Origin: Leptolyngbya sp. CCY15150
Lineage (GTDB): Bacteria; Cyanobacteriota; Cyanobacteriia; RECH01
DNA length: 60,327 bases
Assembly (NCBI RefSeq): GCF_016888135.1
Contig: NZ_JACSWB010000280.1
Coordinates: 1-60,327 of the forward strand
Direction of reading: 5' to 3'
A program made the position numbers and the translations under genes. Under the pieces are notes generated by a model. That model saw nothing but the letters and a program-made list of their open reading frames with translations, was not told the origin of the DNA and searched no databases. Below are positions 1 through 8,667 of this stretch, piece by piece; position 1 is the first letter of the stretch; every line of letters begins with the position of its first letter.

Positions 1-71
1 TCTAGAACCCCCCCCCCAAACTCGCCAACCCCGAACGAGAGAATCAGGGTTTCAGCGATCGCATTGGGTCA

Positions 72-120
72 TTTTGTAATCAAAGTGATTACAAAACTGG
101 CAAATTGCCCTTGTAATCAC
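72..120. promoter_or_regulatory. Palindromic operator-like site plus a third half-site upstream of the CyRepA1 gene
   Basis: Positions 72-82 (TTTTGTAATCA) and 86-96 (TGATTACAAAA) form a perfect 11 bp inverted repeat with a 3 nt spacer. A further direct copy of the core TTGTAATCA lies at 111-119. The arrangement (one dyad plus one extra half-site about 37 bp downstream, in the leader of a replication-type gene) looks like a repressor or initiator binding site. The function is inferred; no iteron array is visible in the 185 bases available. Confidence 0.55.
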
Positions 121-308
121 AAAAAGCCAGTCTGCTAAAGTCAATACACCAACCCGAAACGGGCAGTTGCGCCAACATCCCTCTCTTGAGAGGGCAGTTT
201 GTGCTGCGATGGCTTGGCATAGATCACCCAGGAAGGGTTCCAGTCAGTTTGAGGTGCAGAATAGTTATGGTCAACGGCTCATCCCATCTCTCAATACCCG
301 CCGCATCA

Positions 309-3300
309 ATGACCGCATCGATAACCGATGCCCACTATCAGGAGTGGCTTGATAGTGGCGTAGATGCTGAACTCATTAAGGCTAATGTCTGCAGCCTCAG
401 CGGAGCTGCTATTTATGATTATCTGTTCTACGGAGAAGAGGTTTCCCGCACGAATACCGGACGCTTATCTTCGTTTTATCTCCGGGACTATGCGCCCCTA
501 GAAGCAGGCGGCTGGTGGTGTAGTGGGCTAGATCCTCAATGCCAATGGGAACCAATGCTGTGGGGGCAGTTTAAGGCTGATACACCTCGACGACATTTGG
601 ATTATGGCGGGACAGGCCGTTCCAAACTTAAGGTCGTGAAGTATGAACCACCGGTTAAAGTAGCAACGCGAGCTTATTTTCTTATGGTACCCGACGCGAT
701 CGCTCAACGGGTTTATCAAACCGCAGGCGTCTGTCCATCCCCGGAAGACCAAGACCAAGGCTTTTGGCATTGTGTCTTAACCTACAATATTTTTATTCTG
801 ATTACAGAAGGGGCTAAGAAAGCAGGAGCGCTGCTCACTGCCGGTTATGCTGCCATTGCCCTTCCCGGTGTGAGCAGTGGCTACCGAGTGCAGAAAAATA
901 ACCAGGGAACGCGTTCAGGCAAGCGCTACTTAATTCCTGACTTGCAGCTCTTCGCCACCCCCGATCGCCAGGTCTACATCTGTTTTGACCACGATCAAAA
1001 GCCATCAACCCAAGCAGCGGTGCAGGCCAACACCTTGGTGCTAGGAGGACTGTGGCACGATGCGGGCTGTGATGTGCGGGTGATTGAGTTGCCGGGGCCC
1101 GAAAAAGGGGTGGATGACTTCATCATGCAGCGCTCTCAAGCAGCCTTTACCGATTGCTATGAGCAAGCCCTACCGCTCAACATTTGGCGATCGCGGCGGA
1201 TGTATCAATTAACCTGTCCTGTGCAGGAAACGGTGCATCAGCGCTATCTAGACGTTACCTTGCCTGAGTCAGGCTTAGTCTGTATCAAATCTCCCAAAGG
1301 TACTGGAAAAACCTCCCTTCTAGAAGGCATCATCCGCCAAGCCACCCAGACGGGCCGTAAAACTTTGGTCATCAGTCATCGTATCCAGCTTGCCCGGGCC
1401 ATTTGCCAGCTTCTGGGGCTGGATTATGTGAGCGAACTCCATCAATCTGAAACGTCTAACTTACTTGGCTTTGGCCTCTGTATTGACTCCCTTCATAGCC
1501 GTAGCCAAGCGCAGTTTATGGTATCTGATTGGAAAGGCGCGATCGTGGTGCTAGACGAATGCGAGCAGATTATCTGGCATGTTCTCAATAGCACCACCTG
1601 TCAGCAAGAGCGGGTGGTGATTTTAGAAACCTTCAAAGCGCTCCTGCGGCTGGTGTTATCCAGCGGTGGACTGGTCATTGCCCAAGATGCCGATCTATCC
1701 GACCTGAGTATTGAGCTGCTCACCACCTATGGCAGCGATCGCCCCGATGAACCCAATGCAGCTCCGATTCAGCCCTGGATCGTCGTCAACACCTGGAAAC
1801 CAACACAGGCATGGCCGATCACGTTTTACAAAACACCGGATCCAGCAGCTCTATGGGTTGCCCTAGAACAGGCGGTGCAGCAAGGGCCTGTGTTTATCTG
1901 CATGGATGCCCAGAAACCTCGCTCTAAGTGGGGAACCGTCAACGTTGAAGCGCGCCTCCAGCAGCTTTTTCCCGATAAGCGCATTCTCCGCATCGACAGC
2001 CATACCGTCACCGATCCTAGCCATCCTGCCTATGGATGCATGGCTCACTTGATCCCGTTGATGCAGCAGTATGACATCGTCATTGCCTCACCCAGCATCG
2101 GTTCTGGCATTAGCTTTAACGTTCCCGATTACTTTGTCGCGGTCTTTGGTATCTTTCAAGGCACGATTCCCGATAGTGAAATTAGGCAAGCCCTAGCGCG
2201 AGTTCGACAATCGGTGCCCCGCCATGTCTGGGTACGCCCCTTTGGGGTGAATCGCATTGGCAATGGCTCCACAGACTACCAAGCCGTCGTAGCCTCCACC
2301 GTTCGCACCCAGCAAGCCAACTTACGATTGCTCAAAGACGTCGATTTTGACCTTGATTACACCTACGATCCGGTAACGTTGCGTACATGGGCTAAGTTTG
2401 CTGCCCGCGCCAATACATCTCTGACGAAGCTGCGAGATGTCCTAGAAGCAACCCTGGTGCAAGAAGGGCATACCGTAACGGCTGTGACCCCAGCATCTCA
2501 GGACAAGAAACGCTTAAGCGATATCAACAAACAGCAAACTAATATTCGCGATCGCTCCTGTCAGGATGAGGCCAACGGAGTTGTCAACGCAGCAGACATT
2601 ACCGACGACCTCTACCAACGCCTGCAAGACCAGCGCTACAAAACACCAGAAGAACGTCAGCAAGAGGAAAAATATCGCCTACAGCAGCGCTATGGCGTTG
2701 AGGTGACGGCGGATCTATACCTCCACCATCAACAGGGCTGGTATCAGCAACTGCGGCTGCACTATTACCTCACCCATGCCAGCGACCAAGTGCGATCGCG
2801 CGATCGCCAACATTGGCGCGATCACCTATCCCGCGGCCAGGGGATCATCTCTCCCCAAGATGTCCGCACCTATACCGAGCGCGTTGAGGCTCTCAAGCTA
2901 CTGGGTCTCGTAGACCTGCTGCAAGACGGTAAAGACGTTCACGGTGATCATGACCTCGTGCAGGCAATTGTGGCGCGATCGCGGCAGTGGAGGTATGACC
3001 TGAAAACCCTCTTCCGGATCTCCATTACTGAAAACATGGGCTCCATGCAGATCATTCAAGCCTTGCTAGGCCTGATTGGCGTTAAGCTCCATCGCCAACG
3101 GCGATCGCGCCTCCGAGACGGCAGCCGCAATTGGATCTACCGCTACAGTTCACCCACCGATGGCCGCGATCGCATTTTTGAGGCTTGGGCACAACAGCAG
3201 GTCACCCCGGAGGGTCACCCCCTGGATAGTATTGATCTAACTAATAAGGGGGTGACTGCAAATGCAGAGGGGCCACCTTGGTCTGCTTCTGAACCCCTAA

Positions 3301-3563
3301 ACAGTTCCCCAGCTCCCCAGCCCATGGATGAGCAGGTTGAACTAGACCAAACCTTGATGTACCAAGTCTTAGTCCAGCAGGTGCTGACCTCCCCCAGCGA
3401 TGTCCCAGAGGCTGTCTCCAGCAACCTAGCGGAGGCGACTACTGATCTGGATAGGGCGATCGCTACGGAGCTAGCCAACCTCCCCGACCCAGGGGTTGAC
3501 GCGTCAGCCAAGGATTACGAAAGCGTTCAAAATTCACCAAGAATTAAATCGCCCCATTCCTGA
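309..3563 (+). CDS. CyRepA1-type plasmid replication protein (DUF3854 Toprim primase-like plus helicase)
   Basis: A very large protein of the cyanobacterial CyRepA1 family. The N-terminal part has a DUF3854/Toprim-like core: an EGAKKAG acidic motif near residue 165 and a FDHDQ motif about 55 residues later, as in primase Toprim domains. It is followed by a P-loop ATPase with Walker A (PKGTGKTS, near residue 330), a DECE Walker B-like motif near 415, and a later segment (SPSIGSGISF, then an arginine-rich ALARVRQ stretch) resembling helicase motifs V-VI. The C-terminal 250 residues are polar and low in complexity. The frame is open from 186 (1125 aa), and ATG codons occur at 267 and 309. I prefer 309 because the family-like sequence begins just after it. 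The family is associated with plasmid replication and mobile DNA. Here it sits beside chromosomal-looking genes, so an integrated element or a domesticated copy is possible. Confidence 0.8.
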   Translation: MTASITDAHYQEWLDSGVDAELIKANVCSLSGAAIYDYLFYGEEVSRTNTGRLSSFYLRDYAPLEAGGWWCSGLDPQCQWEPMLWGQFKADTPRRHLDYGGTGRSKLKVVKYEPPVKVATRAYFLMVPDAIAQRVYQTAGVCPSPEDQDQGFWHCVLTYNIFILITEGAKKAGALLTAGYAAIALPGVSSGYRVQKNNQGTRSGKRYLIPDLQLFATPDRQVYICFDHDQKPSTQAAVQANTLVLGGLWHDAGCDVRVIELPGPEKGVDDFIMQRSQAAFTDCYEQALPLNIWRSRRMYQLTCPVQETVHQRYLDVTLPESGLVCIKSPKGTGKTSLLEGIIRQATQTGRKTLVISHRIQLARAICQLLGLDYVSELHQSETSNLLGFGLCIDSLHSRSQAQFMVSDWKGAIVVLDECEQIIWHVLNSTTCQQERVVILETFKALLRLVLSSGGLVIAQDADLSDLSIELLTTYGSDRPDEPNAAPIQPWIVVNTWKPTQAWPITFYKTPDPAALWVALEQAVQQGPVFICMDAQKPRSKWGTVNVEARLQQLFPDKRILRIDSHTVTDPSHPAYGCMAHLIPLMQQYDIVIASPSIGSGISFNVPDYFVAVFGIFQGTIPDSEIRQALARVRQSVPRHVWVRPFGVNRIGNGSTDYQAVVASTVRTQQANLRLLKDVDFDLDYTYDPVTLRTWAKFAARANTSLTKLRDVLEATLVQEGHTVTAVTPASQDKKRLSDINKQQTNIRDRSCQDEANGVVNAADITDDLYQRLQDQRYKTPEERQQEEKYRLQQRYGVEVTADLYLHHQQGWYQQLRLHYYLTHASDQVRSRDRQHWRDHLSRGQGIISPQDVRTYTERVEALKLLGLVDLLQDGKDVHGDHDLVQAIVARSRQWRYDLKTLFRISITENMGSMQIIQALLGLIGVKLHRQRRSRLRDGSRNWIYRYSSPTDGRDRIFEAWAQQQVTPEGHPLDSIDLTNKGVTANAEGPPWSASEPLNSSPAPQPMDEQVELDQTLMYQVLVQQVLTSPSDVPEAVSSNLAEATTDLDRAIATELANLPDPGVDASAKDYESVQNSPRIKSPHS

Positions 3564-3619
3564 TCTTTCCCCGTAGGATCTGAGTATTGGAGTGTAACTA
3601 ATATCACACGTTGCACCCA

Positions 3620-4105
3620 ATGACACGTTCGCCCATGACGGCGTCTGCTGAAGCGATCGCTCAACAGAAAGCCCAAAAACTGCTTAAACTCTATAGCTCC
3701 GGACGCAAGACCTTCAGCATGGCTAAGCTGGTCAAGGGTCACCTGCATCTGCGATCGCCCAACTTAGAGGGGGTGATCCTTCGCAATGCTTACCTTGCGG
3801 ATATTGGCTTGATGGGGAGCAACCTGACCCAGGCCATCTTGGATGGGAGTAATCTTTGTCGCGCTGATTTGAGTGAAACCAATTTGCTTCAGGCCAGCCT
3901 AATCCGGGCCAACTTGAGCAAGGCGAACCTCAACCGCGCCAATTTACGCGAAGCCTGTCTACAGGGTGCTGATCTCACCGAGGCATCCCTGAGAGGTGCA
4001 GACCTCAGCTATGCCAACCTGGAAGGGGCAATTCTTGACATCGAGACCCTGGGCACCGCCAATCTCTACCAGGCCATCTTGCCTGACGGATCCGTTCATC
4101 CCTGA
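3620..4105 (+). CDS. Pentapeptide repeat protein
   Basis: About 160 residues. After a 40-residue charged N-terminal segment the protein is almost entirely A(D/N)LXX pentapeptides (for example ANLSKANLNRANLREA), which fold as a right-handed quadrilateral beta-helix. No signal peptide or catalytic domain is seen. The open frame begins at a TTG at 3611; the ATG at 3620 is the simpler start. It lies 57 bp after the CyRepA1 gene on the same strand and could be co-transcribed with it. The biochemical role is unknown. Its N-terminus differs from the other two pentapeptide proteins in the window. Confidence 0.85.
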   Translation: MTRSPMTASAEAIAQQKAQKLLKLYSSGRKTFSMAKLVKGHLHLRSPNLEGVILRNAYLADIGLMGSNLTQAILDGSNLCRADLSETNLLQASLIRANLSKANLNRANLREACLQGADLTEASLRGADLSYANLEGAILDIETLGTANLYQAILPDGSVHP

Positions 4106-4106
4106 G

Positions 4107-4138
4107 CCCCTAACCTGAAGCTGAGCTTGGGGTTATTT
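4107..4138 (+). terminator. Weak hairpin terminator between convergent genes
   Basis: CCCC(TAA) pairs with (CTT)GGGG around an 11-12 nt loop and is followed by TTATTT. It begins right after the pentapeptide stop codon and touches the stop of the convergent histidine kinase gene. The U-tract is imperfect, so efficiency is doubtful. Confidence 0.4.
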
Positions 4139-5876
4139 AGGCGTCAGGGGGCGTTGGAGGGGGTTGGATAGGTAGTTGGATGGTGAAGGTGGTTCCAACG
4201 CCTTCCTGGCTCTTAAAACGCACTTGCCCTTGGTGGTGGGCAACACATTGTTTGAGAATGGCTAGCCCTAGGCCCGTACCGCGAATGGTGCTGACGTTGC
4301 TGGCGCGGTGAAACAGCTCGAATAATCGAGGTTGGTCTTCTTTAGGAATGCCAATACCTTCGTCTTGAATTTCAATCAGAGCAACACCATCTTGACAGTG
4401 GAGGCTCAGTTTTACGGTGCTATGGGAGCGAGAATATTTGATGGCGTTGGATAACAAGTTCGTCAGGATCGATCGCATCAAAGCTGGGTCTAGAAACGCT
4501 TGTTCACAGCCCAATAAACATTCAAATTCAATGGTGTGATTGATGCCCAACCCCATGCGCATTTCTTCAACAATTTCCCGACAAAAGTAATTTAGATTGA
4601 CCATCATAGGGTTGAACTCAAGCCGCCCAGCCTCAGCTTTGCCTAGGGTCAGCACGTCTTCTAGCAACTGGGTCATAGTACTGATGGCTGAGCGAATGCG
4701 ATGATAATATTCCTGCTTTTTCTCCTCGGTAACTTGATGCCCATATTTCTCTAGCAATTCTGTAGAGGTGCGGATGATAGTGAGGGGAGTGCGCAGTTCA
4801 TGGGACACCATAGACACAAAGCGCGACTTAAGTTCATTCGTCTCTTTTTCTGCTTTCAAAGCATGACGAATTTCATCTTCAATCCGCTTACTTTTAATGA
4901 TCATTTGCTCGCGGGTGCGAATGCTTTCCACCATGCTTTGCAAAACCTGAGCCAGGCGATCCATTTCATCTGGAAAGGTGTGTAGGTGCGATCGCGACAG
5001 TTGAACACCGTAGTCTCCAGCTCCGATTTTCTCCGCTGATTCGGTGAACTCAACTAAGTTGCGCGTTAAGATACCCGACAACGTATAGATCAGGATAAAC
5101 AACACGCCGTAGGTAATGCCGAAGGATATCAATACCCGGTTGCGAATGGCCTGCTGTACCTGAAATACGTAATCTGCTTCAATGTCTAACCCCAGGCCGG
5201 CAACCACATTGCCATTGGCATCTCGTAGGGGTGCATAGGCTGAAATCCAAGCGCCCCAATCATCGGTATAAATTTCATCTTCCCGTCTAATCCGCTCATC
5301 TAAAATGGCCCAGCGCGGGGTACCCGGATTTTCAACGGCTAGAAAATGGGCCGCCTTTTCAGGATCTCGAATGGCCCATAGATCGACTAAAAACACCATT
5401 TCTAAGCGCTGGGGATTATTAGAATTAAGCCCAGTCCAATGGGTTTCCCCTTCACGACGAATGACGTAGGAATAAAGCCAAGCCCTGGGTTCAATGCTCT
5501 GAACAGTTTGAAACCATTTCAGTTGATTGTGGTAGCGTGGATCATCCGAAAAGCCTTCAGCATTGGGCTGTCCTTCGGTATACAACGCCATTAATTCTTC
5601 AACATCAACACCTTCGGCTGCGCCGTTCAGCGTGGCTTCCATATCAGCCTGGAGGCGACTGAGGGTTTTTTCGGTGGTGAATTGGTAAAACCAGTAGAAG
5701 GTTCCAGCAAATACGATGCTAAACACCATGCTGAAGCCAATCAGCAGCTTAGTGCGTAGGCTAACGGGTTTGATAAAGCGCAGAGATGACCTGTGGGACG
5801 AAGCCGTGGTTGAGATGTGGGGAGGTTGTCGGTTTGTGCTAGCGCTTAGGTTAGGAGGAGGATTAATCAGCGTCAT
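4137..5876 (-). CDS. Membrane sensor histidine kinase (Cache-like sensor, HAMP, HisKA, HATPase_c)
   Basis: A 579-residue class I histidine kinase. A cytoplasmic 40-residue N-terminus precedes TM1 (about 43-65). An extracytoplasmic region follows (about 66-245) ending in a Cache-like segment (WISAYAPLRDANGNVVAGLG), then TM2 (about 246-270) and a HAMP-like linker (SAEKIGAGDY). The H-box MVSHELRTPL lies near residue 355, with the phospho-acceptor histidine inside HEL. The ATPase domain shows an N-box (LLSNAIKY), a G1 box (DEGIGIP) and a G2 box (RGTGLGLAI). It should autophosphorylate in response to an external ligand. No response regulator is adjacent, so it is an orphan kinase here. Family assignment is firm; ligand and partner are unknown. 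Confidence 0.92.
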   Translation of the reverse strand: MTLINPPPNLSASTNRQPPHISTTASSHRSSLRFIKPVSLRTKLLIGFSMVFSIVFAGTFYWFYQFTTEKTLSRLQADMEATLNGAAEGVDVEELMALYTEGQPNAEGFSDDPRYHNQLKWFQTVQSIEPRAWLYSYVIRREGETHWTGLNSNNPQRLEMVFLVDLWAIRDPEKAAHFLAVENPGTPRWAILDERIRREDEIYTDDWGAWISAYAPLRDANGNVVAGLGLDIEADYVFQVQQAIRNRVLISFGITYGVLFILIYTLSGILTRNLVEFTESAEKIGAGDYGVQLSRSHLHTFPDEMDRLAQVLQSMVESIRTREQMIIKSKRIEDEIRHALKAEKETNELKSRFVSMVSHELRTPLTIIRTSTELLEKYGHQVTEEKKQEYYHRIRSAISTMTQLLEDVLTLGKAEAGRLEFNPMMVNLNYFCREIVEEMRMGLGINHTIEFECLLGCEQAFLDPALMRSILTNLLSNAIKYSRSHSTVKLSLHCQDGVALIEIQDEGIGIPKEDQPRLFELFHRASNVSTIRGTGLGLAILKQCVAHHQGQVRFKSQEGVGTTFTIQLPIQPPPTPPDA

Positions 5877-6535
5877 GGGAGGATGAATCTATATCGCACA
5901 GGATACCCAAGTATGGTTGGGGGGTGGCAGCGATCGCCTGTCATCAGAACATCTTGGTAAGAGCTTCATGGAGGAATGAAGTTCATGCCCAATGGGCATT
6001 TTGTCAGGTTAAGACTAGCCCAAGACAGTTACGACGTCATAGCTGGGATGATGGCAGGGATGCAAGGCGCAATACCGTGCAAGATGGCTCACTTGAAAAC
6101 CAAGATACTGAGTAACGGCTTGTTCACAGGGGGAGTTCACAGGGGAACTATTTCATCTATACAAGTAAATGAGAGGTAGATCCGAACCGTTTTATGATCA
6201 TCAAGATGTTGCTACCGAGGCATCGGTTACATCTTATACCTTTGAATCACACAGGCACACTGACAGCCCCACTGGGCCGAGCATACTAGACCGGGCATAC
6301 TGGGCTGGGCATATAAAGCCAGACCGATGACATGGTAGTCACTGTCATCGTTAGCCATGATTCATAGAAGATGCCAAACGTCCCTAGATGATTCTGATGG
6401 AACCAGGAATGGATATATCCCCTGGCTCAGTACTGAAGAGATAATTGCTGCAAGAAACACCCTAGATATCCCGATTATGCACTATTGTTGCAATTCTCGT
6501 CGGTGATCTGAGGGTGATCTAGAGATAGCTAGCGT
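5877..6535. other. Gene-free stretch with a short tandem repeat and a hairpin
   Basis: No convincing gene. The two short frames at 5924-6179 have unstructured composition. The stretch holds a threefold 14 bp tandem repeat at 6271-6312 and an 8 bp inverted repeat CGATGACA/TGTCATCG (6325-6332 and 6343-6350, 10 nt loop). Confidence 0.5.
6271..6312. repeat. 14 bp tandem repeat, three copies
   Basis: ACTGGGCCGAGCAT, ACTAGACCGGGCAT and ACTGGGCTGGGCAT follow one another without a gap. The copies differ at two to four positions. It lies in intergenic DNA between the histidine kinase and the chorismate lyase gene. No function is evident. Confidence 0.7.
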
Positions 6536-7153
6536 CTAGGGCTGCGATCGCTGCATGGGGCCCAAATACCGCGTTAGATAGGGAGAAAATACCTCGTAGA
6601 TCAGGGTGAGGGGCTGTCCGTGATGCCAAAACAAATAGTGCCGTCCCCAGAAGGGGCCCGCTTGCTGAAATTCCTGTTCTAGAACGTCGGAATAGCCGCA
6701 GTAAATGCCCTGAACATCTCGGTAGAGTTCGGTGCGCAGGCGGGCGAGGCTAGCCCAAATGGGCAGCGATCGATTTTGTAAATAGTCGTCAACATGGCTG
6801 GCTTCCCACCAGGAGGTGGCATAGGCAAGCCGTTGCCCAGAAGCGGTACGTAGCCACACTTGGCGGCGCAGGCGGGGCCCTGGAATGACGTCAATCACGT
6901 TGGGAGCCTGGTCGCGATCGCAGCCAATCAGCGACATATCAATCACATCCACGTCCGTCCGTTCGCCGGTGAGTAGCTGGAGGTGACGGGTGGGCGAGCC
7001 ATCCCCGAGCATGAGAATTTGCCACGTTGGGGCCAGTTGATCATGGGGCAAGCCTTGCTGAACTACCTCTTCTCCCCCTTGCCAAATGGGCTGCAGGGCA
7101 TACCAAGGTGGTGATGCTAGGGTGCTTCTTACAGATTCAAAAGCTGATGTCAA
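6536..7153 (-). CDS. Chorismate lyase (DUF98 family)
   Basis: A 205-residue protein matching the cyanobacterial DUF98 chorismate pyruvate-lyase family. That family removes pyruvate from chorismate to give 4-hydroxybenzoate, the head-group precursor of plastoquinone. Recognisable family segments are LMLGDGSPTRHLQLLTGE near residue 50 and the RQVWLRTASGQRLAYATSWW region near 105-120. The length fits the family. No signal peptide is present, so it is cytoplasmic. It is followed downstream by an intergenic region and is not obviously part of the polysaccharide cluster, although it shares its strand. Confidence 0.85.
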   Translation of the reverse strand: MTSAFESVRSTLASPPWYALQPIWQGGEEVVQQGLPHDQLAPTWQILMLGDGSPTRHLQLLTGERTDVDVIDMSLIGCDRDQAPNVIDVIPGPRLRRQVWLRTASGQRLAYATSWWEASHVDDYLQNRSLPIWASLARLRTELYRDVQGIYCGYSDVLEQEFQQAGPFWGRHYLFWHHGQPLTLIYEVFSPYLTRYLGPMQRSQP

Positions 7154-7220
7154 GGGATTTACAAAAATTTACGCCATTGCCTCGATCATAGTATGAATTT
7201 CTCCGGTCGGCAGGGGGTGC

Positions 7221-8366
7221 CTAGAGTGCAGACTCGGGCACATCGGGGGTCGTTGATGGCGGCGGCGGGGTGAGCGGCTGGAGCAGGCCCGCTTGCTGAC
7301 GGGCGATCGCTCGTTCGAGACTTGCCTCAAAGGTCACCACCGCATCCTGCCAGGTATAGTGAATTGCCCGCTCATGGGCTCGCTCAGACATGGCCCGCCA
7401 ATCGGCATCGGGCATCTGAGCGATCGCCACGATCGCATCCGCTAAGGCCTGAGGATCGTTGAATGGAATGAATTGGCCAGCGCCTTCCTGCAAGAGTTCG
7501 GGAGCGGCTCCGGCGGCAGTGCCAATCACGGGTGTTCGGCAGGCCATGGCTTCCAAAATTGGCAGCCCAAAGCCTTCAATCTTGCTGGTGAACAACCAGG
7601 CATCACAGCTTGCGTAAATGGCTCTCAGCTCTGCTTGGCTGGGCTTATGGAAAAAGGTGCAGCCGGCTAGCATATTGTCGCCGGGCTGAAACATGCTGAA
7701 CACCAAGAGTTTGAGATTAGGAATCACCTGTCGCGCTCGCTGAACGCCCTCATAGGCAAAATCGCAGCCTTTCCAAGCGGCCCGAGAAAACATCATGCCC
7801 ACGGTGGGGATGGCTTGCTTGCCCCGAGGTTCGGCATAGAACTGTTGACAATCCACCGCATTGGGGACAAGGGAGACCTCTGGATCGCCGTAGGTTTCCT
7901 TAGCAACATCGACCAGCCATTGGGCAATGGTGATCTTATGCATGGGCAGGGCCCAAGTAGCCTTCACCCGCTCCACGGGTAGATAGTCATGGATTTCGTA
8001 GTGCTGCAGGAAGTAAACCTTGGTGCCTTTGGCCTCAGGCATCGCCGCTACCCATTCGGCTGTTTCCCACCAGGTGGCGATGATCACATCAGCATCTGGC
8101 ACATCGGCGGCAACCATGGGGCGCGATCGCTCAATCACCCGGTGGGGCACATCAAGATCATCGAAATAGGACATCTTCTTGTCCGTCGGAATCCATCCCT
8201 TGCCGGTTAACACAGAGCGAATCTGCCGCCGCAATCGGGGGCGGGGGGCAGGCGTGGAAACGACGGTGACCTGGTGGCCCCGCTGTTGCAGCAGATCAGC
8301 ATAAATGGACGCCACCCGAATTCCTCCAGTCATGTCAACGGGGGGCAAGACAAAAGTAACCTTCAT
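7221..8366 (-). CDS. GT4-type glycosyltransferase
   Basis: A 381-residue GT-B fold glycosyltransferase. The N-terminal Rossmann-like start (VTFVLPPVDMTGGIRVASIYADLL) has the glycine-rich turn of the acceptor domain. The C-terminal half has the family 4 signature EGFGLPILEAMACRTPVIGT (E-x7-E, retaining enzymes that use nucleotide-sugar donors), followed by a conserved GAAPELL segment. The C-terminal 25 residues are proline-rich. It lies upstream of the chorismate lyase gene on the same strand, 67 bp away, and downstream of a flippase, so a role in surface polysaccharide assembly is likely. Sugar specificity cannot be read. Confidence 0.88.
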   Translation of the reverse strand: MKVTFVLPPVDMTGGIRVASIYADLLQQRGHQVTVVSTPAPRPRLRRQIRSVLTGKGWIPTDKKMSYFDDLDVPHRVIERSRPMVAADVPDADVIIATWWETAEWVAAMPEAKGTKVYFLQHYEIHDYLPVERVKATWALPMHKITIAQWLVDVAKETYGDPEVSLVPNAVDCQQFYAEPRGKQAIPTVGMMFSRAAWKGCDFAYEGVQRARQVIPNLKLLVFSMFQPGDNMLAGCTFFHKPSQAELRAIYASCDAWLFTSKIEGFGLPILEAMACRTPVIGTAAGAAPELLQEGAGQFIPFNDPQALADAIVAIAQMPDADWRAMSERAHERAIHYTWQDAVVTFEASLERAIARQQAGLLQPLTPPPPSTTPDVPESAL

Positions 8367-8667
8367 AACACTGGTTAAGGGTAAAGATCTGAGTGGGAGA
8401 TAGTTTTGATGACCATGGGCCGCAGGATAGTGCTGATCCAGTCGATGACCTCGGGTGGGGTGCTATGCTCTCCCACCAAGGAACTAAACGGTTGAGTCAT
8501 CGTTTTTTAGGATGGCTAGATAGGGATTTGTCTGCCCTAGAGCTTCCCAGGCGTTATCCATTCAGCTTATGGAAGCTATCCGCCCATATAGATGCAACGG
8601 TTCACGATGTATAACCACGAAGTATAGCCCTAGTCCTGGGTTAGAGGCTGATCGGCCGGTCTTAGAC
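8367..8667. other. Gene-free stretch, no clear feature
   Basis: About 300 bases between the GT4 and flippase genes. An 8 bp inverted repeat (GTGGGAGA near 8394 and TCTCCCAC near 8470) is the only pattern noticed, and its arms are too far apart to be compelling. Confidence 0.4.

Noticed and set aside
5924-6179. Two overlapping 61-67 codon frames
   Set aside because: Random composition, no start signal and no neighbour that would give them meaning.
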